Source: Sulfitobacter sp. F26169L (GTDB taxonomy: Bacteria > Pseudomonadota > Alphaproteobacteria > Rhodobacterales > Rhodobacteraceae). From it: 64,000 bases of DNA. Positions 36,093 through 43,700 of the stretch are shown in pieces. Under the pieces are notes generated by a model. The model saw only the letters and a list, made by a program, of their open reading frames with translations. It had not been told where the DNA came from and did not search any database. A program made the position numbers and the translations under genes. Where the stretch lies: positions 62,001 to 126,000 of the forward strand of contig NZ_JAPMLP010000003.1 in assembly GCF_026410285.1 (NCBI RefSeq). Reading direction: 5' to 3'. Every line of letters begins with the position of its first letter. Position 1 is the first letter of the stretch.

Positions 36093-36569
36093 TTATTCTT
36101 TCAGCGTCGCAAGGTATGCGACAACATCTTCAATCTGCTGCGCGGACAAAAGCGGGCCGAATGTCTCGTCCGCAGCCTTGCCCGTATAGGCGTTTCCGGG
36201 ACGGACAAACCCTTCCGTCTTGTAGAAGGACGGCATCATGCTGTCTTCGAACATGATCTTTGCGTTCGCGACGATCCCGCGCAATTCAGCCTCGCTCCAC
36301 CGTTCTCCCGCGCCATCAAGCATCGGGCCGATTTCACCGTGAAACGGCACTTCTTCGGCCAGATCGGTGACCATATGACATGCAACGCAGTTGCCCTGCC
36401 CCTTGTCGCCCACGATGATGCGGCCGTTTGCAGGGTCACCTGCAACGCCGGTCAGGGACTGTTCTACAGCGCCCTCGGTATAGCTGACGTCGGTTGGCGC
36501 GACCTCCTGTGCGAATGCACCCGATGCTACGACACCCGCCGTTATGGCTGTGATGACAGAAATCCTCAT
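36093..36569 (-). CDS. soxX: monoheme cytochrome c SoxX
   Basis: Small heme subunit of SoxXA, passing electrons from the thiosulfate-coupling step to the chain. About 158 residues with a Sec signal (RISVITAITAGVVASGAFA) and one heme site GNCVACHMV near residue 80; a distal Met is likely in DSMMPSFYK. The ATG at 36569 has GGGAGGACTT upstream and is preferred over a TTG at 36581. It is the first structural gene of the sox run and faces a candidate SoxR operator. Confidence 0.94.
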   Translation of the reverse strand: MRISVITAITAGVVASGAFAQEVAPTDVSYTEGAVEQSLTGVAGDPANGRIIVGDKGQGNCVACHMVTDLAEEVPFHGEIGPMLDGAGERWSEAELRGIVANAKIMFEDSMMPSFYKTEGFVRPGNAYTGKAADETFGPLLSAQQIEDVVAYLATLKE

Positions 36570-36632
36570 AAGTCCTCCCAAAGACTGTGTACTGCATACC
36601 GTAGCGCACAGTTTTGCCGGGACGCAACAACA

Positions 36633-36662
36633 AATTCAATAAACTGAATTATATTATCTGAT
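36633..36662 (-). promoter_or_regulatory. candidate SoxR operator before soxX
   Basis: A perfect inverted repeat, AATTCA (36633-36638) and TGAATT (36645-36650), is followed by TTATCTGAT (36654-36662). The same nine bases recur before soxS at 38050-38058. It lies in the soxW-soxX gap, 64-93 bases upstream of the soxX start. ArsR-family repressors bind such AT-rich repeats; the link to SoxR is inferred. Confidence 0.55.
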
Positions 36663-36688
36663 GCATCCGCAACGTTCATCGTCGCGCG

Positions 36689-37252
36689 TTATTGGCTTTG
36701 TTCCGCGAATTTGCGCGCGTGGTATTTCTGAAAGCTTTCCTCGCCTTCATAGCCGTGCTCGACCACCCAATTCAGCATGTTGAACGTTGTGTGCCGCCCG
36801 AACGCACCGGGCATTGTCGCGACAGCCACCTGTGATGCAGGCAGGTCATCCCCCGCCTCTTCAGGGAAAAACAGGATTGTGGGCGTAAACAGCGCCCCCC
36901 ATCGTTTCACCATGTCTTTCTCCGGCAAGGTTGTGCCGTCAAAATCCGTGACTTCGATATCGCCAAACATGTTGATCTGCACAACAAAGAAATTCTCGTC
37001 GATGTAATTGGCGATTTCCTCGACCGGAAACACTTCTTCGTGCATCTTTTTGCAATAGATGCAGCCACGCTGTTCAATCATTACCATCAGGCGTTTGCCC
37101 TCCGAATTGGCTTCTTCCAGATCCTCGCCAAGGTCCTTGAACGTGTCGCGCATCCACGGGGCTTTGTGCAGGCCGTCATCCCCCAGCCCTGCTGCGAGGG
37201 CACCGGTTGCCATCATCAGAACCGCGATACCGGCTGTGAACAGTTGTCTCAT
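36689..37252 (-). CDS. soxW: periplasmic thioredoxin SoxW
   Basis: Thioredoxin-fold protein, about 187 residues, with a Sec signal (MRQLFTAGIAVLMMATGALA) and the redox motif QRGCIYCKKMHEEVFP near residue 55; the cis-proline region is LFTPTILFF. In sox systems it takes electrons from the membrane protein SoxV and keeps the SoxYZ cysteine reduced. CGGGAGGAAATCAG lies before the ATG at 37252. The soxV stop is 14 bases upstream. Confidence 0.92.
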   Translation of the reverse strand: MRQLFTAGIAVLMMATGALAAGLGDDGLHKAPWMRDTFKDLGEDLEEANSEGKRLMVMIEQRGCIYCKKMHEEVFPVEEIANYIDENFFVVQINMFGDIEVTDFDGTTLPEKDMVKRWGALFTPTILFFPEEAGDDLPASQVAVATMPGAFGRHTTFNMLNWVVEHGYEGEESFQKYHARKFAEQSQ

Positions 37253-37266
37253 CTGATTTCCTCCCG

Positions 37267-38007
37267 TTATCCTATTGTGCCAAAGGTGGGCATCACCTCC
37301 AGCATCCATTGCGCGATGTAATTCACCGAATTCGTGGCGATCAACAAACCAAAAACAATCAGCATCACACCCATGATTTTCTCAATTTTTCCAAGATGTT
37401 TACGGAACTTCTGCATCCAGCGCATGAAGGGGCCGATAAACAGGGCCGCCAGAATGAAAGGTGCGGTCATACCAACCCCGTACACAAACAGCAGCCACGC
37501 GCCGGTCGAGGCGGTATCCGCTCCCGCCGCCGTGAACAGGATCGCCGCCAGCACCGGCCCCACACAGGGCGTCCACCCGAAGGCAAACGCCAGACCGATC
37601 ACATAAGCGCCCATAAGGCTGACGTTTGAGGTGTTGCCGGAATCCGCGCGCATCTGGCGATAGAGTATGCCGATACGGATGACCCCCAGAAAATGCAGCC
37701 CCATAGCAATGATGATCGCCGCGGCGATCCAGCGCAGAATGTCAAAGTATTCGCGCACAACCTGTCCGAACACGCTGGCCGCAGCGCCCAGCCCCATAAA
37801 GATGGTAATCACACCCGCAGCAAAGAAACACGCGGCCAGCACGGCGCGGGTGCGTGTCCTGCCGTCGATTGTCGCATCGGCCGAAATCTGGTTCATGCCG
37901 ACACCGGCAAGATAGCTCAGATAAAACGGGACAATCGGCAGGATACAGGGCGACAGAAACGAAAGAAGCCCCGCAAACGCAGCCCCGGCAAAGGTAATGT
38001 CCATCAT
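37267..38007 (-). CDS. soxV: CcdA-type thiol electron transporter SoxV
   Basis: Six-helix membrane protein of the CcdA/DsbD family, moving reducing equivalents from cytoplasmic thioredoxin to periplasmic SoxW. The conserved cysteines lie in LLSFLSPCILPIVPFYLSYL near residue 15 and AFGWTPCVGPVLAAIL near residue 140. The start may be the ATG at 38007 (MMDITFAG) or 38031; neither has a strong ribosome-binding site, and the first fits the family better. It is divergent from soxS across a shared regulatory region. Confidence 0.92.
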   Translation of the reverse strand: MMDITFAGAAFAGLLSFLSPCILPIVPFYLSYLAGVGMNQISADATIDGRTRTRAVLAACFFAAGVITIFMGLGAAASVFGQVVREYFDILRWIAAAIIIAMGLHFLGVIRIGILYRQMRADSGNTSNVSLMGAYVIGLAFAFGWTPCVGPVLAAILFTAAGADTASTGAWLLFVYGVGMTAPFILAALFIGPFMRWMQKFRKHLGKIEKIMGVMLIVFGLLIATNSVNYIAQWMLEVMPTFGTIG

Positions 38008-38029
38008 CGCAACGTCCCGCCCTTGTGTC

Positions 38030-38060
38030 ATTCACATATTCATATTACGTTATCTGATAA
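38030..38060. promoter_or_regulatory. candidate SoxR operator between soxV and soxS
   Basis: The AT-rich gap holds two ATTCA half-sites (38030-38034 and 38038-38042) and the palindrome TTATC-T-GATAA (38050-38060). TTATCTGAT is shared with the site before soxX. SoxR of related bacteria is known to act on both the soxV-soxS and soxW-soxX intergenic regions, so a shared operator is plausible. Confidence 0.55.
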
Positions 38061-38076
38061 GTAAAGGTCAAATTTC

Positions 38077-38457
38077 ATGTCATTACGAGCCTTCTTCTTC
38101 AGCGTGTTGCTGGTGCTCACCGGCGCGATAGTCGTGTCCGCACAAAACCCTGCTCAGGCCAACCTGGTCATGGTGGAGGAACACGGCTGTATCTGGTGCG
38201 CCCGCTGGAATGAGGAAGTATCACCAATTTACCCCAAAACCCCTGAAGGGCGCGCCGCCCCGTTGCGCCGGATCGATATTCACGGCCCCCGCCCCGACGA
38301 TATCGAGTTCGAGCGCTCGTTCTTTTTTACCCCCACATTTGTGCTGGTCGTCGACGGCAAGGAAGCATCACGTATCGAAGGCTACCCGGGTGAGGATTTC
38401 TTCTGGGGGCTGTTGAAACAGATGTTACAACGCGCCAACGTTGATTTGACCGAGTAA
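38077..38457 (+). CDS. soxS: periplasmic thioredoxin-like protein SoxS
   Basis: A 126-residue thioredoxin-fold protein with a signal peptide (LRAFFFSVLLVLTGAIVVSA) and the redox motif EHGCIWCARWNEEVSP near residue 42; the cis-proline segment is FFTPTFVLV. In Paracoccus SoxS is a thiol transferase that reactivates the Sox enzymes. AAAGG lies before the ATG. It is the first gene of the soxSRT run. Confidence 0.92.
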   Translation: MSLRAFFFSVLLVLTGAIVVSAQNPAQANLVMVEEHGCIWCARWNEEVSPIYPKTPEGRAAPLRRIDIHGPRPDDIEFERSFFFTPTFVLVVDGKEASRIEGYPGEDFFWGLLKQMLQRANVDLTE

Positions 38458-38508
38458 CAAATTATAATCGGACCGCGCCTGAACATGCGCGAAAGGACAT
38501 ATAGGTTA

Positions 38509-38901
38509 ATGGATACACATGCTGCGGCGATAGATGCCGATACGGATTCCGGTGTAGGTGAAAAAACGGGATTGCCTGTTTTTGATGTTAACATGTGTCC
38601 GGATGATATGGACAAAATGGCGGCCAGTGCTGTCGAGGCGTCCAACTTTCTGAAAGCAATCAGCCATGAAGGGCGACTGATGATCCTGTGTCACCTCGCC
38701 TCTGGCGAGAAATCCGTCACAGAGCTTGAACAACTGTTATCCGCCCGTCAGGCAGCCGTTTCGCAGCAGCTGTCACGGCTTCGCCTTGAAGGGCTGGTCA
38801 CTCCGCGCCGGGATGGCAAGACGATTTACTACAGCCTGACGGACGAGCGGCCCAAACAGATCATGGAAGTTGTCTATGAACTGTTTTGCCGAAATTCCTG
38901 A
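38509..38901 (+). CDS. soxR: ArsR-family sulfur-responsive repressor SoxR
   Basis: Winged-helix repressor of the SqrR/BigR/SoxR group, 130 residues from the preferred ATG at 38509 (an ATG eight codons earlier is in frame). The recognition helix is around QLLSARQAAVSQQLSRLRLE, and the wing contains RRDGKTIYYSL. Cysteines at 30, 61 and 127 are visible; Cys61 and Cys127 are 66 residues apart, the same spacing as the persulfide-sensing pair Cys41/Cys107 of Rhodobacter SqrR. It probably represses sox genes until sulfur compounds modify these cysteines. Confidence 0.92.
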   Translation: MDTHAAAIDADTDSGVGEKTGLPVFDVNMCPDDMDKMAASAVEASNFLKAISHEGRLMILCHLASGEKSVTELEQLLSARQAAVSQQLSRLRLEGLVTPRRDGKTIYYSLTDERPKQIMEVVYELFCRNS

Positions 38902-38951
38902 TCCGGTCCGCCCCTTTGACCGCCCGATAACGCCTGTGCGCGCGCCCTGCT

Positions 38952-40007
38952 ATGTTTGATTTTGTATCAGAGCCGGTGCTGGCCGCTCTTGTCGGCATGT
39001 TCGGCGGCGTCCTGCTGGGGCTGGCCGCGCGCATTGGCCGCTTCTGTACGCTCGGCGCGATAGAGGATTTGTATTACGGCGAAAGCCCGCTGCGATTGCG
39101 TATGTGGGGCGTCGCGATCGGTGTATCGGTGATCGGCACGTTCGGTCTGTCTGCTTTGGGGCTGCTGGATTTTCAGCAGACGCTTTATATCGGGCGGATG
39201 TGGAACCCGATGGAAAGCATCGTTGGCGGATTGTTGTTCGGCTATGGCATGGCGCTGGCGGGCAACTGCGGCTATGGCGCACTGGCGCGTGTTGGGGGCG
39301 GCGATCTACGCTCGCTTCTGATTGTTCTGGTCATGGGGATCAGCGCTTATGTGACGTTGGGCGGCCCCCTGTCCACGCTGCGCCTGTGGCTGTTTGGCGA
39401 AACGCAACCGGCACCTGCGCCAGATGGATTTGCCTTTAGCACGGCGCAAATCCTCGGGGTTTCAACGCCCACTGCCGGGATCGCGATTGGCTGTCTGATC
39501 CTTGTGCTGACACTGCTCAGCCGCAGTTTGCGCCACGCGCCCGGCCACATCCTGTGGGGGGCAGTGGCGGGCGTTGCGATTGTATCGGGCTGGGCTGGCA
39601 CGCAATGGATTGCAAGCCGGGGCTTTGACGCCATTCCGGTGGTAAGCCACACGTTTTCCGCCCCCATCGGAGAAAGCATTCTGTATGTGATGACATCGTC
39701 GGGCAACACGATCGGTTTTGGCACCGGATCAATCATCGGCGTTGTGCTGGGCGCGCTGGCGGGAAGCCTGATCAAAGGGCATTTTCGCTGGGAAGCCTGT
39801 GATGATCCGCGCGAATTGCGCCGTCAGATTCTCGGGGCGGCGCTGATGGGCGTTGGCGCGGTTGTTGCTGTCGGATGCAGCATTGGCCAGGGTCTATCAG
39901 CGTTCTCGGTGCTGTCCTACAGCGCGCCGCTGACGTTAATATGCATTATGGCAGGTGCGGCACTGGGATTGCGTCAATTGATCTGGGGCTTTGCACCACC
40001 TGTCTGA
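38952..40007 (+). CDS. soxT: YeeE/YedE family transporter SoxT
   Basis: A 351-residue polytopic membrane protein of the YeeE/YedE family. Repeat motifs are YGMALAGNCGYGALARVGGG near residue 100 and VVAVGCSIGQGLSAFSVL near residue 305, with a third Cys in ARIGRFCTLGAI. The gene order soxSRT is known from related bacteria, where SoxT is proposed to move sulfur compounds or help SoxR sense them. Its 3' end overlaps nirV on the other strand by 34 bases. Confidence 0.88.
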   Translation: MFDFVSEPVLAALVGMFGGVLLGLAARIGRFCTLGAIEDLYYGESPLRLRMWGVAIGVSVIGTFGLSALGLLDFQQTLYIGRMWNPMESIVGGLLFGYGMALAGNCGYGALARVGGGDLRSLLIVLVMGISAYVTLGGPLSTLRLWLFGETQPAPAPDGFAFSTAQILGVSTPTAGIAIGCLILVLTLLSRSLRHAPGHILWGAVAGVAIVSGWAGTQWIASRGFDAIPVVSHTFSAPIGESILYVMTSSGNTIGFGTGSIIGVVLGALAGSLIKGHFRWEACDDPRELRRQILGAALMGVGAVVAVGCSIGQGLSAFSVLSYSAPLTLICIMAGAALGLRQLIWGFAPPV

Positions 40008-40777
40008 TCCCGTCTCCGATGCAATCCGGGTGCCCTATCGCTGACCAGCCGCATTCCCAGATGCGCGGGCGGCACACCAACGGCACAGCCCCCCCGTGCG
40101 GGATCACGCTCCAGAAATGACATGGCGGCCACGTGTTCACCGCCCAGAAAGAAAGCGGGGCACCGATCAGGCGTGATGTAGCCATTCGACGCCCCTGCGT
40201 AACACTCCGAGGTCCATTCCCAAACGCTGCCGTTCAGATCAACGATCCCCTGCGAGGTGGTCGCAAAGGTGCCCTGCTCTCTCAGCGTCCGCTTCGTTTG
40301 CGGGGCTGTCAGATAGGCAGAGGCCCATGTAAGCTCGGGCGAGGTAAAAATCGGGTCAGGCTCTTCTGGCAAGACTTCGGCGGCCATATACTGCCATTCA
40401 GGCAGTGTGGGCAGCCGAAAATCATGACCGGTGGCTTCGCTGATCCATAGCAGATATTCACCGACATCTACATAAGACAGGCCGGTGGCCGGCATCCTGT
40501 CGTCGGGCTTTCCGGCTTGCGATTTCAAAACCTGATTACAGGCTCCGGCGGCGTGGCACCCATTCCACTCGGCAATTGTTACTTCGTATTTCTGGACGTA
40601 AAGCGCTGAACCATCGGGCATGACAACCGGTTTTTCAGCCATCAACGGGGGCGGCAATAAATCCGCCCCGCGTTTGTAGTATTGCACCGCAGTGACACCA
40701 ACTGCCGCCAAGCCAACCAGCACAGCCAGACGTCCAAGTCTTTGCATCATCACAATGCGGGAACTGGCGACAGTCAT
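39974..40777 (-). CDS. nirV: NirV-type formylglycine-generating-enzyme-like protein
   Basis: A 267-residue protein with an N-terminal membrane anchor (LAVLVGLAAVGVTAVQYY) and an FGE-sulfatase (SUMF) domain: KYEVTIAEWNGC, RLPTLPEWQYMAAE near residue 130, DLNGSVWEWTSECY near residue 185 and the C-terminal GMRLVSD. In many denitrifiers nirV follows nirK; its precise role is not known. AGGAGAAAGAG precedes the ATG, and nirK ends 18 bases upstream. Confidence 0.9.
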   Translation of the reverse strand: MTVASSRIVMMQRLGRLAVLVGLAAVGVTAVQYYKRGADLLPPPLMAEKPVVMPDGSALYVQKYEVTIAEWNGCHAAGACNQVLKSQAGKPDDRMPATGLSYVDVGEYLLWISEATGHDFRLPTLPEWQYMAAEVLPEEPDPIFTSPELTWASAYLTAPQTKRTLREQGTFATTSQGIVDLNGSVWEWTSECYAGASNGYITPDRCPAFFLGGEHVAAMSFLERDPARGGCAVGVPPAHLGMRLVSDRAPGLHRRRDQTGGAKPQIN

Positions 40778-40795
40778 TCTCTTTCTCCTAACGCA

Positions 40796-42013
40796 TCAGG
40801 TTGCGAACGCGCGTGGTGCTACGACCTGTTCCATCAGGTCATTGTTCCACTCACCCTCAACGATGAAGTGTGCGGTTGCTCCCAGAAGGGCTGCTTCGAT
40901 CAGGTTATGGTTCACGTACGCATAAACACCGGGCTGCTCGAATGTGTACATCGCAGCCATAGCTGTTCCGCCCCGTACAAACCATGTCTCGACACCAGTC
41001 ATCGGAGCTTCGGCGAACGAGGTTTCCCAGACGAAGTCACCGTGTCCGCCGATCAGGTGTGGCCGCGAGTCGCGGTTGGCCTGATTGTGGATCATCAGCA
41101 CGGTTTCACCCACGTTGAATTTCATTGCGTTTTCACCGGTGATCGCCCCTACCGCCCCGTTAAAGACACAATGGGTCGGTGCCAGAGTACGCATCGCATC
41201 CAGACTGTCAGAGTAATCATCACCGGCGGCGGCGTATTCCTTATAGGTACCGTCATCGTTCATAGGCAGATAGTAATCCTGCTCACCGATGTAGGCGATT
41301 TTGTCGTATTTCAGTTGGTTGCCGTCCTTGTCTGTCAGGCCTTCCCGCGGCAGCACCATCACCGCGCCGTTCATGCCGTGGCAAACGTGGTACGGGATCA
41401 TCGCGCCACCGGGGGCACAGTGATATGTGAAACACCCGGGCTTTGTTGCTTTCCAGCGCAGGACACATTCCTCACCAGGGTAAACGTGGGTCAAACCACC
41501 ACCGCCCAGCGCGCCGGTCGAGGCGTGAAAGTCGATGTTGTGTTCCATCTGGCTGTCGGCTGGGTTGCGCAAAGTAAGCTCCACCATGTCGCCCACGTGG
41601 CAGATGATCAGCGGACCGGGGACAGAGCCATTGTAGGTCAGCGCCCACACGCTTGCGCCGGTATCCTCATCCACCACCATCAAACGTTCAGTGGTGTCCA
41701 TTGTCACTTCGATGATCTTCGGCCCGCCGGTTGCAACCTGTTCGTGAACCGGCGCATAGGGCGGCGCAACCATCTCTTGCTTGACACGGGTGTAGCCCGA
41801 CAGATCTGCAGGTTTTGCCTTGCTATCGGCGGCCTGCTTAGCTGCTGCTTTATAAAGCTTTTCCGATGTTGCGTTAGCGATGCTCATTTTGGGCGCACGT
41901 GCAGCGGCCAGTGCGCCACTGCCTGTCAGTGCTGCCGCACCGGCAAGAACGGATCCGCGCAAAACGTTACGACGGCTGGTTTTCATGAGGCCCGGGTTTA
42001 CAAATTTGGTCAT
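40796..42013 (-). CDS. nirK: copper-containing nitrite reductase NirK
   Basis: Periplasmic enzyme reducing nitrite to nitric oxide. A Tat signal ([19 protein letters not shown]) is followed by two cupredoxin domains. Type 2 copper histidines are in [11 protein letters not shown] and [12 protein letters not shown]; the type 1 site is in [20 protein letters not shown], with a Met in GMNGAVMV. The C-terminal stretch [13 protein letters not shown] is typical. GGAGGACACA sits before the ATG at 42013. Pseudoazurin, its likely electron donor, is 68 bases upstream. Confidence 0.96.
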   Translation of the reverse strand: MTKFVNPGLMKTSRRNVLRGSVLAGAAALTGSGALAAARAPKMSIANATSEKLYKAAAKQAADSKAKPADLSGYTRVKQEMVAPPYAPVHEQVATGGPKIIEVTMDTTERLMVVDEDTGASVWALTYNGSVPGPLIICHVGDMVELTLRNPADSQMEHNIDFHASTGALGGGGLTHVYPGEECVLRWKATKPGCFTYHCAPGGAMIPYHVCHGMNGAVMVLPREGLTDKDGNQLKYDKIAYIGEQDYYLPMNDDGTYKEYAAAGDDYSDSLDAMRTLAPTHCVFNGAVGAITGENAMKFNVGETVLMIHNQANRDSRPHLIGGHGDFVWETSFAEAPMTGVETWFVRGGTAMAAMYTFEQPGVYAYVNHNLIEAALLGATAHFIVEGEWNNDLMEQVVAPRAFAT

Positions 42014-42081
42014 TGTGTCCTCCATTGGAAGGGAATGTGCGGTCTGCACCTGCCGGTCCAGCACCACTGAAAGTTTTTGTG

Positions 42082-42513
42082 TTAGAAATTGCTCAACTGC
42101 GCCTCGAAGCGTTCTTTTGCCTTTTTCGGCAAACGCCCCTCAAGGAAATCACTCGGGGCGGCTTCGACATCGCCAACGGCAATGGTCATCACCATGCCCA
42201 TGGCAAAGTGCGGCTTGCAGATCACGCCATAAACACCGTCCACCTCGAAAGTGGCTTCAATCTCCTGATTGATCTTGCCTTTGAAGCCCTCAGCCCCGTC
42301 TGGTATCAACCCCTTTGCAGTTTCGGCGTTGTGCCCTTTGTCGCTTGCGCGAAAGACGACACTGTCACCGCTTGCAATCTTGAGGAACGAAGGTTCAAAA
42401 ACCATGGTGCCCTCTTCACCTTTGTTCAGCATTTTCACCTCGTGAACTTCGGCATATGCCGCGCCTGCGAAGCTAAGGCCAACTGCAAGAGTGATAAGCG
42501 ATTTACGAAACAT
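42082..42513 (-). CDS. pseudoazurin
   Basis: Small periplasmic blue copper protein, 143 residues with a Sec signal ([21 protein letters not shown]). Type 1 copper ligands are visible: the His of SDKGHNAET near residue 60, and the Cys, His and Met of [15 protein letters not shown] near residue 100. It carries electrons from the bc1 complex to NirK. The gene is first in the pseudoazurin-nirK-nirV run and is preceded by an NnrR-like site. Confidence 0.94.
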   Translation of the reverse strand: MFRKSLITLAVGLSFAGAAYAEVHEVKMLNKGEEGTMVFEPSFLKIASGDSVVFRASDKGHNAETAKGLIPDGAEGFKGKINQEIEATFEVDGVYGVICKPHFAMGMVMTIAVGDVEAAPSDFLEGRLPKKAKERFEAQLSNF

Positions 42514-42569
42514 GGTATGTCCTTTCGATTTCAGTTGCCCATATACTAGCGTTGCGGAGGCGCCCTACT

Positions 42570-42583
42570 TTGCGCTGGGACAA
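42570..42583 (-). promoter_or_regulatory. NnrR-type box before pseudoazurin-nirK
   Basis: TTGCG-CTGG-GACAA, 57 bases before the pseudoazurin ATG. It differs at one base from the TTGCG-N4-CACAA pattern described for NnrR targets in Rhodobacter sphaeroides, and a perfect copy sits before norC. Confidence 0.65.
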
Positions 42584-42602
42584 CCAAAATAGTGGCCTTT
42601 TC

Positions 42603-42616
42603 TTGATCCAGATCAA
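42603..42616 (+). promoter_or_regulatory. perfect FNR box before nnrR
   Basis: TTGAT-CCAG-ATCAA, an exact match to the FNR consensus TTGAT-N4-ATCAA. It lies 40 bases before the nnrR start at 42656 and 90 bases before the divergent pseudoazurin start. It suggests oxygen control of the regulator gene by an FNR-type protein. Confidence 0.7.
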
Positions 42617-42655
42617 ACTGATGGCCACGCGAATAAGTTTGTGCAATATGCCCCT

Positions 42656-43378
42656 ATGAGAAATGCAAAGCGCGCTAGACCACATTTTCGACTCGACGAA
42701 AGCCTGCTGACGGGCCTTCCGCCTTTTTCAAAACTCGACAGCCGCCAAATCCGCGAAATTCTGGATCAGGCCAGTGCGCGCCGCTATGATGAAGGCAGCG
42801 CTGTGTTCGAAGAAGGTCGCAGTGCCGAACGGTTTTTCATGCTTCTGGATGGTTATATCCGCGTTGTGCGCATCAGCCCCAGTGGGGAGCAGGTGATCGT
42901 TATGCATATCCCTGGCGGCCAGTTGTTCGGGATTGCCAAGGCATTGGGGCATACAACCTACCCCGCAACTGCCGTTACAGCAGCAGAATCGCTCGCCCTG
43001 TCGTGGCCGACACGGCTCTGGGATACGTTTGTGGCGCAGTATGAAGGCTTTTCAACCGAGACATACAAAACAGTGGGCACACGTCTGGGTGAGATGAATA
43101 ACCGGATTATGGAGATGGCGACCCAGCAGGTGGAACAGCGCATCGCGAACGCAATATTGCGCCTCGTCAACCAAACCGGCCGAAAGGTAGAGGGCGGGAT
43201 CGAGATTGATTTCCCGATCACTCGACAGGATTTATCCGAAATGACCGGCAGCACCCTGCACACCGTCAGCCGCACCCTGAGCGGGTGGGAAAAGCACGGT
43301 TTGATATCCAGCGGGCGCAAACGCATAACCGTTTGTGATCCGCACCGGCTTGTGCTGCTGTCTGGCGCTACAGGCTGA
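42656..43378 (+). CDS. nnrR: Crp/Fnr-family regulator, NnrR type
   Basis: About 240 residues: an N-terminal cyclic-nucleotide-binding fold (FEEGRSAERFFMLLDGYIRV near residue 50) and a C-terminal helix-turn-helix (EMTGSTLHTVSRTLSGWEKH near residue 195). The N-terminal cysteine cluster of FNR is absent, so it is not an oxygen sensor by Fe-S. NnrR proteins activate nir and nor genes in response to nitric oxide. The ATG at 42656 is preferred; GTG at 42641 is in frame. Its 3' end overlaps the DUF1858-type gene by 11 bases. Confidence 0.85.
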   Translation: MRNAKRARPHFRLDESLLTGLPPFSKLDSRQIREILDQASARRYDEGSAVFEEGRSAERFFMLLDGYIRVVRISPSGEQVIVMHIPGGQLFGIAKALGHTTYPATAVTAAESLALSWPTRLWDTFVAQYEGFSTETYKTVGTRLGEMNNRIMEMATQQVEQRIANAILRLVNQTGRKVEGGIEIDFPITRQDLSEMTGSTLHTVSRTLSGWEKHGLISSGRKRITVCDPHRLVLLSGATG

Positions 43379-43577
43379 CTGCCTCCCGCAACTCTTCGTA
43401 AAAGCTATCAATGTTCAGCCCGTATTCGGTGCAGGCGTCCAGCACAGAATGGAACGGGTTGATCAAACACCCCACGCACAACATCCTGTGACGCATGAAT
43501 ACGACAATGGTTTCAGGCCATTCAGCCAGTAATTCACTTAGTGGTAAATCAGGATCATCAAGTTTTCTGGCTTTCAT
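43368..43577 (-). CDS. DUF1858-type small redox disulfide protein
   Basis: A 69-residue protein with a DUF1858-like domain, a hydrophobic strand WPETIVVFMRHRMLCVGC followed by a helix (SVLDACTEYGLN). CVGC forms a CxxC pair near residue 35, and a third Cys lies near residue 49. The related domain occurs beside hybrid cluster and other nitrosative-stress proteins. The start has GGAGGCAGCA upstream. It sits between nnrR and norC on the opposite strand. Confidence 0.78.
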   Translation of the reverse strand: MKARKLDDPDLPLSELLAEWPETIVVFMRHRMLCVGCLINPFHSVLDACTEYGLNIDSFYEELREAVSL

Positions 43578-43626
43578 TGCTGCCTCCTTCTGACGTCAGA
43601 AATAGCACGGCAAACAGCATCAAACA

Positions 43627-43640
43627 TTGCGCTGGCACAA
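43627..43640 (+). promoter_or_regulatory. NnrR-type box before norC
   Basis: TTGCG-CTGG-CACAA, 61 bases before the norC ATG. It matches exactly the TTGCG-N4-CACAA motif reported for NnrR-dependent promoters in Rhodobacter sphaeroides. The spacer CTGG is identical to that of the nirK-side site. Confidence 0.7.
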
Positions 43641-43700
43641 ACTCCCCAAACGCGGCTCCGGTTACAACGCGGTATCCAATAACCACTAGGGGCCTAAAAA

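Noticed and set aside
40682-42070. A very long open frame antisense to nirK
   Set aside because: NirK on the minus strand has all copper ligands and a Tat signal; the antisense frame has no recognisable motif and is the usual shadow of a GC-rich gene.
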